From: Ureibacillus endophyticus
GTDB taxonomy: Bacteria; Bacillota; Bacilli; Bacillales_A; Planococcaceae
Assembly: GCF_003628435.1 (NCBI RefSeq)
Contig: NZ_RBZN01000004.1
Coordinates: 52,395-116,394, forward strand
Direction: 5' to 3'
DNA length: 64,000 nucleotides
Part shown: positions 44,161 to 53,521 of the stretch, piece after piece
Layout: each line of letters opens with the position of its first letter
Numbering within the stretch: the stretch's first letter is position 1
Notes under the pieces: model-generated
The model's database searches: none
The model's input: only the letters and a program-made list of their open reading frames with translations
What the model was told of the DNA's origin: nothing
Made by a program: the position numbers and the translations under genes

Positions 44161-45685
44161 ATAATTTTTCTAATGAAGATTTTTCAACATCTGCATGTAA
44201 TGAGTTACCATGAGAGTCCATAGTTACTACTGCAGTGAAGCCTTCAACAGTTAAGTGCCACATAGCTTCTGGAATACCGAATTCCATTAAGTCTACACCA
44301 TCTACAGATTTGATACAATCTGCATAGTATTGTGCAGCTCCACCGATTGCATTTAAGTAAACGCCACCGTGTTCTTTAAGTGCAGCAAGAGTTTTTGGAC
44401 CCATACCACCTTTACCGATTACAGCGCGGATACCGAATTTTTTCATGATATCGCCTTGGTATGGCTCCTCACGAATAGATGTAGTTGGTCCTGCAGCTTT
44501 AACTGTCCAGTTATCGTTTTCGTCTTTCGCCATTACTGGACCACAGTGGTAAATTACTTGTCCATTTAAATCAACTGGAGCATCGTGGCTCATTAAGTGG
44601 TGGTGAATTGCGTCACGACCAGTGTACATACGGCCGCTGATTTTTACAACGTCACCCACTTTTAATGCACGAATTTGTTCTTCTGTAATAGGTGCTCTTA
44701 ATTCTACTACTTTATTTTCTGATTTAGTTTCTTCTTTTGGCTCATCGCGGAAAGTTACTCTTTCGCCTTCTTGGTAGTGCCATTTTTTAATTTCGCCAGT
44801 AGCAGCGTCGATATCGATTGCCATACGACGGTATGCCCAACAGTTGTATGCTACAGAAACGAAGAATGAAGCTGGTAAACGGTGACCTACGCCAATTTTA
44901 CAACCTAGTAAAGTTGCTTCACCACCGAAGCCCATTGTTCCAACACCGAATGTGTTTGCTTTTTCTACAATGTATGCTTCAAGTTTTGCTAAATCTTCAT
45001 TTGGATTTACATCATCAACATGACGGAATAATTGTTCTTTAGCAAGATCATATCCAGAAGAACGGTCTCCACCGATACCTACTCCGATGAAACCAGCTGA
45101 ACATCCTTGACCTTGAGCTTGCCATACAGAGTGAAGGATACATTTACGGATACCATCTAAGTCACGACCAGCACGGCCAAGACCTTCTAATTCACAAGGT
45201 AAGCTGTATTGGATGTTTTTGTTTTCACAACCGCCACCTTTAAGAATTAATTTTACTTCAATGTAATCGTTTTCCCATTGTTCAAATTTAATAACAGGGA
45301 AGCCTTCACCTGTGTTGTCTCCGCTGTTTTTACCTGTTAAAGAATCTACCGCGTTTGGACGTAATTTAGCATCTTTAGAAGCTTGTACAATTGCATTTTT
45401 GATTGCAGCTTTAATTTCTAATTGATTTACGCCTACTGGAGTTTTTACTTTAAATGTTGGTAAACCTGTATCTTGACAGATTGGTGATACATTGTCTTCA
45501 GCCATTACGATATTATTCGAAATTGTGTCTAAACTCATTGCAGCACGAGTACCAGCATTTTCAGCTTCTTTTGCTTTTTTAATTGCACGACGAACATCAG
45601 TTGGTAAATTTGTTGATGTTTCACTGATTAAATCATATAGGCTTTTCTCTAAAGTTTGTAAGTAAGAAGTTGCAACTTGTGACAT
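44135..45685 (-). CDS. fumA: class I fumarate hydratase, single-chain [4Fe-4S] type
   Basis: A 516-residue iron-sulfur fumarase of the TCA cycle (fumarate to malate). The alpha part (1-about 300) has C70 in SPICQDTG, GGGCENK and CSAGFIGVGIGGDR; the beta part (about 335-516) has KISGRMYTGRDAIHHHLM, YHCGPVM, GPTTSIREEPY and IGKGGM. A Glu/Lys-rich linker (KEETKSENKV) joins them. Many Bacilli carry the iron-free class II FumC; whether that gene is also present cannot be told here. The start follows GGGGGGAAA. The gene end is duplicated several times downstream. Confidence 0.94.
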   Translation of the reverse strand: MSQVATSYLQTLEKSLYDLISETSTNLPTDVRRAIKKAKEAENAGTRAAMSLDTISNNIVMAEDNVSPICQDTGLPTFKVKTPVGVNQLEIKAAIKNAIVQASKDAKLRPNAVDSLTGKNSGDNTGEGFPVIKFEQWENDYIEVKLILKGGGCENKNIQYSLPCELEGLGRAGRDLDGIRKCILHSVWQAQGQGCSAGFIGVGIGGDRSSGYDLAKEQLFRHVDDVNPNEDLAKLEAYIVEKANTFGVGTMGFGGEATLLGCKIGVGHRLPASFFVSVAYNCWAYRRMAIDIDAATGEIKKWHYQEGERVTFRDEPKEETKSENKVVELRAPITEEQIRALKVGDVVKISGRMYTGRDAIHHHLMSHDAPVDLNGQVIYHCGPVMAKDENDNWTVKAAGPTTSIREEPYQGDIMKKFGIRAVIGKGGMGPKTLAALKEHGGVYLNAIGGAAQYYADCIKSVDGVDLMEFGIPEAMWHLTVEGFTAVVTMDSHGNSLHADVEKSSLEKLSQYAERVF

Positions 45686-45816
45686 TAATATTTTCCCCCC
45701 AGAAAATCTTAAAATTTCTCTAACCTTTTTTATTATACTCTTTTACTTTAGCGAAAAAAAGAGTGATAGAAATTTGTAATGTTGTGATTTTACAATTTTA
45801 ATAGATAAGATTGCTT

Positions 45817-45852
45817 AAAAAATCCATCTCAAGTAGTTTCTCAGATGGATTT
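45817..45852 (-). terminator. intrinsic terminator
   Basis: AAATCCATCT/AGATGGATTT with a T-run on the minus strand ends the SE1561-family gene. Confidence 0.75.
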
Positions 45853-45860
45853 CCTAATTT

Positions 45861-46058
45861 TTATTCTTTTGTAAACTCATTTCGATTGTTGAATTGGTCC
45901 ATCTTCTCTTCAACATCATCAATAATTTTTATTAATCTGTCGATGTCTTCAAGATCTGCTGTTTCTGGATCAATTGCATCAAGAACTTCAACGAAAATTT
46001 GAAGACGTTCTTTTAAGTAGTTTACTTGTTTATTTTTATCTGTAATTGAGTTCGACAT
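45861..46058 (-). CDS. SE1561-family small protein
   Basis: A 65-residue acidic helical protein: MSNSITDKNKQVNYLKERLQ, then DPETADLEDIDRLIKIIDDV and EEKMDQF. It matches the Firmicutes family named after Staphylococcus SE1561; its function is unknown. AAAGAGGTGG lies before the ATG. It stands alone upstream of fumA. Confidence 0.82.
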   Translation of the reverse strand: MSNSITDKNKQVNYLKERLQIFVEVLDAIDPETADLEDIDRLIKIIDDVEEKMDQFNNRNEFTKE

Positions 46059-46434
46059 GAATCCACCTCTTTCGTCATGAACATCATAACTAAATTATAG
46101 CCAATGTTCAAATTAATTAATTAAAAATAAAATATTTTATTTCTGAATATTTACAATCTTCTTAAAATATTATAAATTGAGAGTATCAAATAAGCAAAGG
46201 AGATGGTCGAAAAGGATATGCTCACTTCAATAGGAAAAGGAGGGAGTTTAAACAATTTTTCGGCTATCTACGTGCCGAAGCAATGTTTATTCAACTGAAA
46301 ATGGAGTTAATTGAAATGTGAAGACCCTAGTGTAAATCTGTGATGCACTAGGGTTTTTTGTTGTAATTTTTTAAAGCTATTTTTATTGCATTATGTTAAT
46401 ATAATACGGAATTATTGGTGAGCTGGAGGATAAA
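46059..46434. other. gene-free region with a possible small transcript
   Basis: These 376 bp hold no convincing CDS. The stretch 46190-46322 has purine-rich AAAGGAG and AAAAGGAGG boxes, a short CGGC.../...GCCG hairpin (TCGGCtatctacgtGCCGA) and a 31-codon ORF with poor start context. It ends in a strong terminator at 46323-46359, so a small RNA or tiny peptide gene is possible. The rest is AT-rich. Confidence 0.5.
46323..46359 (+). terminator. intrinsic terminator without an obvious gene
   Basis: ACCCTAGTG pairs with CACTAGGGT, then TTTTTT. No annotated gene precedes it on this strand. Confidence 0.8.
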
Positions 46435-47610
46435 ATGGTCACAGCAGATAAATATGAGCAACGTAGATTTTGGATATTAGTCCTTATTGTGACGATATCA
46501 GGATTTTCACAGGGGATGTTATTGCCTCTAATCTCCGTAATTTTTGAGACAGATGGAGTTTCATCAACTTTAAATGGTTTAAATGCAACAGGATTATACA
46601 TAGGGACTTTATTAATTTCGCCGTTTATCGAACAGCCTTTAAGGAAATTTGGGTATAAGCCAATCATAATTGCTGGTGGTGCAGTGGTGTTTCTAGCATT
46701 ATTAATGTTTCCCCTTTGGCAAAACGTTATGTTTTGGTTTATTCTACGTTTGTTAATTGGTGTAGGAGATCACTGCCTGCATTATTCAACGCAAACATGG
46801 ATAACTAGTTCTGCTAAGCAAGGCAATATAGGAAAGAGTATGGCGATCTATGGATTAGCATTTGGGGTTGGATTCGCAGTAGGGCCGTTAATGGTACCAA
46901 TGGTGAAAGTGTCTCAAAGTTTACCATTTATCGTGTCTTCCGCACTTTGCTTGTTTGCTTGGTTATTTGTATTTTTCGTTCGAAATGAAAAACCAGAAGT
47001 ATTAAAGGGTGATGGTAAAGAAACAAATAGTCTAGTTAGATATAAACTATCTTTTAAATATGCATGGGTGGCATTTTTACCACCTTTTGTATATGGCATC
47101 TTAGAGACATCATTAAATGCACTATTTCCTGTGTATGCACTTCGTAAAGAAATTGATGTATCAATGGTATCAATCATTTTAGCCTCCTTTTCAATCGGGG
47201 CAATTCTAACTCAAATTCCAATAGGTATGTTAGGTGACAAGATTGGTAGACGGAAAGTAATTCTAATTGGCATGTTGGTTGGGGCAATACTGTTTGCTAT
47301 TGGTAGTCAACTAGAGAATTCTGAAATTTTTGTTTTGGGTACATTTTTAGTTTCGGGTATGTTCCTTGGATCATTATTTTCCTTGGGAATTACATACATG
47401 GCTGATTTAACTCCACAAGAATTATTGCCAACAGGTAACTTACTATGTGGAATATTCTTTAGTTTAGGAAGTTTATTCGGTCCATTTATCGGCGGATTGT
47501 ATTTACAATTAGTTGAGACAGTGAGTTTCTTACTGTTTATTTCAATCATGCTATTTATTATTTTCTTTATTATTTTCTTATTTGGAAATAAGAGATTAGA
47601 AGCTGAATAG
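46435..47610 (+). CDS. MFS transporter
   Basis: A 391-residue major facilitator with 12 hydrophobic segments. The loop motif between helices 2 and 3 is degenerate, but the matching loop between helices 8 and 9 reads GMLGDKIGRRKV. The helix 4-5 region has RLLIGVGDHCLHYSTQTWIT. It resembles the YfkF/tetracycline-like export group; the substrate is unknown. GGAGGAT precedes the ATG. It is monocistronic. Confidence 0.88.
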   Translation: MVTADKYEQRRFWILVLIVTISGFSQGMLLPLISVIFETDGVSSTLNGLNATGLYIGTLLISPFIEQPLRKFGYKPIIIAGGAVVFLALLMFPLWQNVMFWFILRLLIGVGDHCLHYSTQTWITSSAKQGNIGKSMAIYGLAFGVGFAVGPLMVPMVKVSQSLPFIVSSALCLFAWLFVFFVRNEKPEVLKGDGKETNSLVRYKLSFKYAWVAFLPPFVYGILETSLNALFPVYALRKEIDVSMVSIILASFSIGAILTQIPIGMLGDKIGRRKVILIGMLVGAILFAIGSQLENSEIFVLGTFLVSGMFLGSLFSLGITYMADLTPQELLPTGNLLCGIFFSLGSLFGPFIGGLYLQLVETVSFLLFISIMLFIIFFIIFLFGNKRLEAE

Positions 47611-47617
47611 TAATAAA

Positions 47618-47652
47618 AAAAGCTTTGCACGAAATTTTCATGCAAAGCTTTT
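47618..47652. terminator. bidirectional intrinsic terminator
   Basis: AAAAGCTTTGCA/TGCAAAGCTTTT separates the MFS gene (+) from nspC (-). Confidence 0.85.
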
Positions 47653-47697
47653 AAATTGTATTAAATTGTCAGAATTGTTTGTGTACCGGGTACATAA

Positions 47698-48837
47698 TTA
47701 AGACAATCTATTCCGGTAGTCTTCGTATCCGAATTGACGAACGACTTTTACGCCTTCTTCTTCATTGAATAGACAAATACTTGGTAAGTTCACACCATTG
47801 AACATGTGGTTTTTTACCATTGTATAGTGAGCCATGTCAGTGAAAACTACTTTGTCGCCAGCTTTTAATGGTTGATCAAAGGAATAATCCCCAATAACAT
47901 CACCAGCTAGACATGTCATACCACCTAGGCGATATGTGTATGATTTATCGTTTGGCGTACTTGCTCCGATGATTTGTGGACGGTATGGCATTTCTAATAC
48001 GTCTGGCATATGACATGTTGCAGAAGTATCTAAAATAGCAATTTCCATGCCGTTTTTCACAACATCAAGAACTGTAGTAACTAAGTATCCAGTATTTAAA
48101 GCAATTGCTTCACCTGGCTCTAAAATAACATGAACATCATATTTCTCTTTAATGTAGTTAATGATATTCACAAGTTTGTCCACATCATAATCAGGACGAG
48201 TAATATGGTGACCTCCACCAAAGTTTACCCATTTCATTTGATGTAAATAAGGACCGTATTTCTCCTCAAAATGAGGGATGATGCGTTCTAACACATCAGA
48301 GTTTTGTTCACACATCGCATGGAAGTGAATTCCTTCTACACCGTCTAATTCATCAGGACGGAAAGATTCAAATGGAATTCCTAAGCGTGAATTTAGTGCA
48401 CATGGATCATATAGCTCAGTTTCAACTTCAGAATATCCTGGATTTACACGTAAACCAATGGAAACGTGCTTATCTAAACTTTGTACTTTTTCTTTGTACT
48501 TATTTAACTGGTCAAAAGAATTAAAAACGATATGATCGACATATTTTAAATATTCATCAATTTCATGTTCTGCATAGGCTGGAGCATATGCATGAACTTC
48601 TTTACCAAACTCTTCATACCCGAGGCGAGCTTCAAATAAAGAACTTGATGTAATCCCTTTTAAATATTGACGCACCATTGGGAAAGTCGAAAACATCGAG
48701 AAACCTTTAAGTGCTAATAAAATATCGCAGCCAGTACGGTCTTGAACAGATTTCAGTATTTCTAAGTTGCGCTTTAGCAAACGCTCGTCCACCACATAGC
48801 TAGGTGACGGCGCTTGATTCCAATCAATTGTCTTCAT
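47698..48837 (-). CDS. nspC: carboxynorspermidine/carboxyspermidine decarboxylase
   Basis: A 379-residue PLP enzyme of the alanine-racemase-fold decarboxylases. The PLP lysine is K44 in LLALKGFSMF; the phosphate-binding glycines are WVNFGGGHHITRPDY; the C-terminal half has LEPGEAIALNTGY, DTSATCHMPDVLEMPYRP and GGMTCLAGDVIGDY. It decarboxylates the carboxy-polyamine made by the dehydrogenase encoded directly upstream (stop and start adjacent, TAA-ATG) to give spermidine or norspermidine. GAGG precedes the ATG. Confidence 0.92.
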   Translation of the reverse strand: MKTIDWNQAPSPSYVVDERLLKRNLEILKSVQDRTGCDILLALKGFSMFSTFPMVRQYLKGITSSSLFEARLGYEEFGKEVHAYAPAYAEHEIDEYLKYVDHIVFNSFDQLNKYKEKVQSLDKHVSIGLRVNPGYSEVETELYDPCALNSRLGIPFESFRPDELDGVEGIHFHAMCEQNSDVLERIIPHFEEKYGPYLHQMKWVNFGGGHHITRPDYDVDKLVNIINYIKEKYDVHVILEPGEAIALNTGYLVTTVLDVVKNGMEIAILDTSATCHMPDVLEMPYRPQIIGASTPNDKSYTYRLGGMTCLAGDVIGDYSFDQPLKAGDKVVFTDMAHYTMVKNHMFNGVNLPSICLFNEEEGVKVVRQFGYEDYRNRLS

Positions 48838-50061
48838 TTACTTTGCCTCTTTTTCTAGTTCAAGGTCAACAAGTTCAGGATTTAAGCTTTCTTGCCATGG
48901 AAGACCCCATTTATTTAATGCTTCCATGAATGGATCTGGATCGAATTCTTCTACATTCCATACACCTGGTTTTTGCCACTCACCGTTCATAACAAGCATT
49001 GCACCAATCATTGCTGGTACACCTGTTGTATATGAAATTGCTTGTGAACCAACTTCGCGGTAACACTCTTCATGGTCACATACGTTATAAACATAGTAAG
49101 TTTTTTCTTTACCATTTTTAATTCCACGGAAAATACATCCGATATTTGTTTTACCTTTTGTGCGTGGTCCAAGTGAAGCTGGATCTGGTAAAACAGCTTT
49201 TAAGAATTGAAGTGGTTGAATCATTTGGCCTTCAAATTCGATTGGTTCAATTGATGTCATGCCAACGTTTTCAAGTACACGTAAATGAGTTAAGTACTTT
49301 TCAGAGAATGTCATCCAGAAGCGAATTTGTTTAATACCCTTAATGTTTTTCGCTAAAGATTCTAATTCTTCATGATATAGAAGATACATATCTTTAGGTC
49401 CGATTTCTGGGAAGTTGTATACTTCTTTGAATTCTAGTGGTTCAGTTTCAACCCACTCGCCTTCTTTCCAGTAACGACCATTTGCAGTAATTTCGCGAAT
49501 GTTGATTTCTGGGTTGAAGTTTGTAGCGAATGGATAACCGTGGTCACCAGCGTTCGCATCTAAAATATCGATATAGTGAATTTCATCAAAATGATGTTTT
49601 AACGCGTAAGCAGAGAATACACCTGTTACACCTGGGTCAAATCCACTACCTAAAAGAGCTGTAAGACCAGCTTTTTCAAACTTTTCTTTATAAGCCCATT
49701 GCCATTTATATTCAAATTTAGCCGTTTCAGGTGGCTCGTAGTTTGCTGTATCTACATAGTGCACACCTGTCTCTAAACATGCGTCCATAATAGTTAAGTC
49801 TTGATATGGTAAAGCAACGTTAATTACCACATCTGGTTTAAAACCATTGATTAATTCAACAAGTTCTTCGACATTATCCGCATCTACTTGTGCAGTGTGA
49901 ATAATTGTTTTACCGCCGTCTAATTTTTCTTTTAAAGCATCACATTTTGATTTTGTTCGACTTGCGATCATAATTTCTTCGAATACTTCCGAGTTTTGCA
50001 CACATTTGTGTACGACAACGCTAGCTACTCCGCCAGCTCCAATAATCAATGCTTTACCCAA
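48838..50061 (-). CDS. carboxynorspermidine/carboxyspermidine dehydrogenase (saccharopine dehydrogenase-like)
   Basis: A 407-residue NAD(P)-dependent reductase. The nucleotide fold is at the N-terminus (ALIIGAGGVASVVVHKC). NVALPYQDLTIMDACLETGV, followed by HYVDTANYE and SGFDPGVTGVFSAYA, is typical of the LYS1-like enzymes that join aspartate semialdehyde to putrescine or diaminopropane. With NspC it makes up the two-step alternative (S-adenosylmethionine-independent) route to spermidine. The start is TTG with AGGGGG 11 bases upstream, embedded in hairpins (50060-50118). Confidence 0.92.
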   Translation of the reverse strand: MGKALIIGAGGVASVVVHKCVQNSEVFEEIMIASRTKSKCDALKEKLDGGKTIIHTAQVDADNVEELVELINGFKPDVVINVALPYQDLTIMDACLETGVHYVDTANYEPPETAKFEYKWQWAYKEKFEKAGLTALLGSGFDPGVTGVFSAYALKHHFDEIHYIDILDANAGDHGYPFATNFNPEINIREITANGRYWKEGEWVETEPLEFKEVYNFPEIGPKDMYLLYHEELESLAKNIKGIKQIRFWMTFSEKYLTHLRVLENVGMTSIEPIEFEGQMIQPLQFLKAVLPDPASLGPRTKGKTNIGCIFRGIKNGKEKTYYVYNVCDHEECYREVGSQAISYTTGVPAMIGAMLVMNGEWQKPGVWNVEEFDPDPFMEALNKWGLPWQESLNPELVDLELEKEAK

Positions 50062-50118
50062 TTCTTTATAACCCCCTAGAATTAGCCTGAATCAACGGGA
50101 TTCCTAGTCCCCGCAGGC
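50060..50118 (-). promoter_or_regulatory. structured leader of the polyamine operon
   Basis: Two hairpins can form in the minus-strand leader. In one, GCCTG/CAGGC encloses GGGA/TCCC (50085-50118). In the other, AATTCT/AGAATT (50060-50083) puts the AGGGGG ribosome binding site in its loop and the TTG start at its foot. The layout suggests translational control, perhaps by polyamine level; this is inference. Confidence 0.45.
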
Positions 50119-50351
50119 ATTTGTATTGTAAACAATAAAACAGATTATACAGAAATATATTTCCGGTATCAATCCATTTTCGACAAAATTTTTGTTAAAA
50201 ATAGAAATTATTTAAGTGTTTAATTTCTATCACAATTTATCATTATATAGAGTTCACAGAAAGATTAAAAATATTTATCATTCATGAAATATTTAAAGGA
50301 TAAACCTTATTAAAATAGAGATGAAAGAGACACAACTTTGTGGGAGATCTA

Positions 50352-51365
50352 ATGTTGATGAAAAGACAAATAAATATACTATCACGTAGAACAATTGATG
50401 TTGCTGCTGGGTCTATTATTATGGCAGTGGGGATTTTTTTATTAGGTGCACTTCACCAGTTTCCTTTAATAGAAAACAATGTGGGGCAGTATTTGATTAT
50501 TATGCAAGTTCCGATTTGGCTAGTGTTACTTGGACAATTTCTTAAGTCTTTGTTAAACAAAGAATATCGTCGCAATCTTGTTCATTCCCCTATTAAAAGT
50601 TTTGCTGCGGGTACATGGATTGCCGGGACATCGGTTACTTGCATATTAATGATAAAGCATATGCCTGAATTGTATTTCGTTGTGCCTTTCTTAATATGGA
50701 TGAATGTATTAAGTTGGGGAATTTTTATTATATTTTGTACGTTTCAATTTAAAAAGATTATTAAAAAACAAGCAACTAAAGAAGTGCATGGGGCAATTTT
50801 ACTTTCAACAGTTAGTACACAATCCATTGCTTTGCTTTTACTGAACTATTACCAAAATATAAATAGTTATATTATTGTTTATATCATTTGTATTGGAAGT
50901 GTCTTCTATCTGTTTTCTCTAGGATTACTATTTATTCGGTTTAACTCGAACTATTCAATACACGAGTGGAAAAATACCGATTGCATTATACACGGTGCAC
51001 TTTCCATTACAGGTTTAGCAATGACTCAATCTGGTATATTTCCAATTCAAACGTTAATGATTGTTTGGTACTTGGCGTTTAGTTTGTTTATCGTTGTGGA
51101 GACAATAGAAATTATTAGAGGTATCAAAAGAATAAAAGAGTATGGCTTAAAACAAGGGATATTTACGTATCATATAACGCAATGGGCACGAAACTTTACC
51201 TTTGGGATGCTGTATTATTTTACTTTTAATTTAGTGAATCGTTTTTCTGAAGTACACCCCCTTTTATTTCAGCAAAGCTTTATAATTTCTCTAGGATGGG
51301 TTGTATTTGCGTTATTAATAATTGAACTATTACTATTGATAAATAGTTTTAGAATCCAAAAATAA
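50352..51365 (+). CDS. multi-pass membrane protein, possibly SLAC1/TehA (C4-dicarboxylate transporter) family
   Basis: A 337-residue membrane protein with about ten hydrophobic segments. Features such as HGALSITGLAMTQSG and the paired-helix layout recall the tellurite-resistance/dicarboxylate transporter (TDT, SLAC1) family, but I cannot confirm it. I start at the ATG following GGGAG by 5 bases; a GTG at 50340 and an ATG two codons later are alternatives. It is monocistronic, with its 3' end in a shared terminator. Confidence 0.6.
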   Translation: MLMKRQINILSRRTIDVAAGSIIMAVGIFLLGALHQFPLIENNVGQYLIIMQVPIWLVLLGQFLKSLLNKEYRRNLVHSPIKSFAAGTWIAGTSVTCILMIKHMPELYFVVPFLIWMNVLSWGIFIIFCTFQFKKIIKKQATKEVHGAILLSTVSTQSIALLLLNYYQNINSYIIVYIICIGSVFYLFSLGLLFIRFNSNYSIHEWKNTDCIIHGALSITGLAMTQSGIFPIQTLMIVWYLAFSLFIVVETIEIIRGIKRIKEYGLKQGIFTYHITQWARNFTFGMLYYFTFNLVNRFSEVHPLLFQQSFIISLGWVVFALLIIELLLLINSFRIQK

Positions 51366-51366
51366 A

Positions 51367-51400
51367 AACAGAGATCATCTTATTATAGAAGATCTCTGTT
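51367..51400. terminator. bidirectional intrinsic terminator
   Basis: AACAGAGATC/GATCTCTGTT lies between the membrane protein gene (+) and rlmD (-), overlapping the end of the latter. Confidence 0.8.
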
Positions 51401-52774
51401 ATTTTTCAACGTCAACTTCGCTACAATTTCTACCCTTGCTGTTTGTGGGAACATATCAACAGGTTGAATATATTCCACCTTGTAGATTTTTGTGAGTTCT
51501 TGTAAATCCTTGGCGAAAGTTGAAGGGTTACAAGAAGTATATACAAATCGTTTTGGTTGAATTTTCATTACGGTTTTAATAAAACTTGGTGCTAAGCCAG
51601 TACGTGGTGGGTCGACAGTAATCACATCAGGAATAAAGCCTTCTTTTCGCCATTTTGCAAGCCATTCTTCGGCAGTTCCTGTATAGTAGCGAGCATGCTT
51701 AAATCCATGGTTTCTTGCATTTTTCTTTGCATCATCTACACTTTCAGGTACAACATCCATGCCTCGAACTTCTTTTGCATGAGGGGCTAGCCATAACCCA
51801 ATAGTACCAACACCGCAATAAGCATCTACAACTTTTTCTTTTCCAGTTAAGTTAGCAGCTTTTTTAATTTCGTCATATAAATGAACCGTTTGCTCAGGAT
51901 TTAGTTGGAAGAAAGCGCGGGAAGATAAATCAAATGCAAGTTCCCCTAATTCTTCGTGGATTGTTTCTTTACCATGTAAAACAATTGTTTCATCACCAAA
52001 AATAAGGGAGGTTTTCTCTCTGTTTATATTTTGAGTAATAGAAACAATACTTGGATCAATCTTTAGCATACGTTCAATCAGTTCTTGTTTATGTGGAAGG
52101 TCTTTTCTCGTTGTGACTAAACATACTTGAGTTTCGCCTGTTTTGATTCCAGTTCGTACAACGATTGTTCTTACTAAACCGTCTAAAGTTTTTCCATCAT
52201 ATATTGTGATATTTAGTTTTTGTAATATTTTACGTGTAGCAACGGTAATTTTTGATGTTAACGGATGTTGAACAGCACAATCATTAATATTTAATAATTT
52301 ATTTGTCCCCTCAGTAAATAATCCTGCGTAAACACGTTTACCTTCTTTGCGTACTTGGAAACTACTTTTGTTTCGATAGTGCCAAGGGTTGTCCATTCCT
52401 AACGTTGAACGAACTTCTACCGTTTCAGCTAATGGCTTTACATATTTTTCTAATGCTTGTACAACCATATCTCGTTTTTCTTTTAACTGCCCAGTGTAGG
52501 ATAAATGCTGTAGCTGACATCCACCACATTCATCATAAATTGCACACAATGGTTCTTGGCGATCCTTAGAAGGTTTACGGATTTTTAAAATTTCAGCCTC
52601 AGCAAAATTGCGTTGTACTTTCGAAACTTTCACCGTTACTTCTTCACCAGGTAAGGCACCTTTTACAAAGACAACATTGCGTTTGTAAAACCCAACCCCT
52701 TCACCATTTATCCCTAATCGTTTAATCGTTAACGGAAATTTTTGTCCTACTTCCATTAAAACTTTTTCGCTCAA
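51383..52774 (-). CDS. rlmD: 23S rRNA (uracil-C5)-methyltransferase, RlmD/RlmCD type
   Basis: A 463-residue SAM-dependent RNA methyltransferase. An N-terminal TRAM domain (residues 7-70) is followed by the iron-sulfur cysteines [15 protein letters not shown] and a fourth Cys near INDCAVQH. The SAM domain shows [23 protein letters not shown] and the nucleophile motif [13 protein letters not shown]. In B. subtilis the single RlmCD protein methylates U747 and U1939. The start is TTG with AAAGGA about 11 bases upstream. Confidence 0.94.
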   Translation of the reverse strand: MSEKVLMEVGQKFPLTIKRLGINGEGVGFYKRNVVFVKGALPGEEVTVKVSKVQRNFAEAEILKIRKPSKDRQEPLCAIYDECGGCQLQHLSYTGQLKEKRDMVVQALEKYVKPLAETVEVRSTLGMDNPWHYRNKSSFQVRKEGKRVYAGLFTEGTNKLLNINDCAVQHPLTSKITVATRKILQKLNITIYDGKTLDGLVRTIVVRTGIKTGETQVCLVTTRKDLPHKQELIERMLKIDPSIVSITQNINREKTSLIFGDETIVLHGKETIHEELGELAFDLSSRAFFQLNPEQTVHLYDEIKKAANLTGKEKVVDAYCGVGTIGLWLAPHAKEVRGMDVVPESVDDAKKNARNHGFKHARYYTGTAEEWLAKWRKEGFIPDVITVDPPRTGLAPSFIKTVMKIQPKRFVYTSCNPSTFAKDLQELTKIYKVEYIQPVDMFPQTARVEIVAKLTLKNNRDLL

Positions 52775-52955
52775 ATCGCGTTCACGTCCTTTAATAAGTT
52801 CATTTAATCATTATAGCTGAGAGTTTATGTAAAGCAAGTGGAGATATTTTGCTTTGTATAATGATGTTCATTAATATGAATAATCGAATTAAAAGAATTT
52901 TTTTGTGGTTTATTTTGAAAATTCATGATATGTTTAATTCAAATTAAATAATTTT

Positions 52956-53080
52956 ATCCTTCGGGGTCGGGTGAAATTCCCAATCGACGGTGATGAAGAA
53001 ATTCTAAGCCCGTGAGCTAATTATTAGCAGGATTTGGTGCGAATCCAAAGCCGACAGTATAGTCTGGATGGGAGAAGGAT
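52956..53080 (+). ncRNA. FMN riboswitch, copy 1 (RFN element)
   Basis: A complete RFN aptamer: ATCCTTCGGGGTCGGGTGAAA at the 5' side, then CCCAATCGACGGTGATG, AAGCCCGTGAGC, GGATTTGGTG, AAGCCGACAGTATAGTC and the closing GGGAGAAGGAT. Its own terminator follows at 53148-53176. It is 253 bp upstream of a second copy. Confidence 0.96.
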
Positions 53081-53147
53081 GTAAAATGCTATTAAAATAA
53101 TGATTTTTAATGGTCTTATTTAGTATTGCCATTTTACATTTCTAGTT

Positions 53148-53176
53148 AATCCCGGACCTTTTTCGGGATTTTTTTA
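53148..53176 (+). terminator. expression-platform terminator of FMN riboswitch 1
   Basis: AATCCCG/CGGGATT plus a T-run lies between the two riboswitches. Upstream, TAAAATG (53082-) and CATTTTA can form an alternative helix. Confidence 0.75.
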
Positions 53177-53208
53177 TTTAATTTAACCAAACTAAATATA
53201 TTCGTTTT

Positions 53209-53333
53209 ATCCTTCGGGGTCGGGTGAAATTCCCAATCGACGGTGATGAAGAAATTCTAAGCCCGTGAGCTAATTATTAGCAGGATTTGGTGTGAGTCCA
53301 AAGCCGACAGTATAGTCTGGATGGGAGAAGGAT
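53209..53333 (+). ncRNA. FMN riboswitch, copy 2
   Basis: The same 125-nt aptamer, differing from copy 1 at two bases (GTGCGAAT versus GTGTGAGT in one stem region). The conserved FMN-binding positions are unchanged. A separate, unrelated expression platform and terminator follow at 53463-53496, before ribE. Confidence 0.96.
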
Positions 53334-53462
53334 GTGGCGCTTTTTGAAAAATTGATTTTCGAAAGGCTTATTTAACTATACCTAAAATAGGTTAGTTATA
53401 TGATTTCGTAAAAAATTATGTTGTGTATATAGACGAAATCTGACGCATAGAACAACACTCCC

Positions 53463-53496
53463 AACTCCTAAGGATTCCTTTCTTTAGGGGTTTTTT
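53463..53496 (+). terminator. expression-platform terminator of FMN riboswitch 2
   Basis: AACTCCTAA/TTAGGGGTT (one G-T pair) plus TTTTTT ends 25 bp before ribE. Confidence 0.75.
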
Positions 53497-53521
53497 AATT
53501 TATTTAAAAAGAGGTGAGTTA

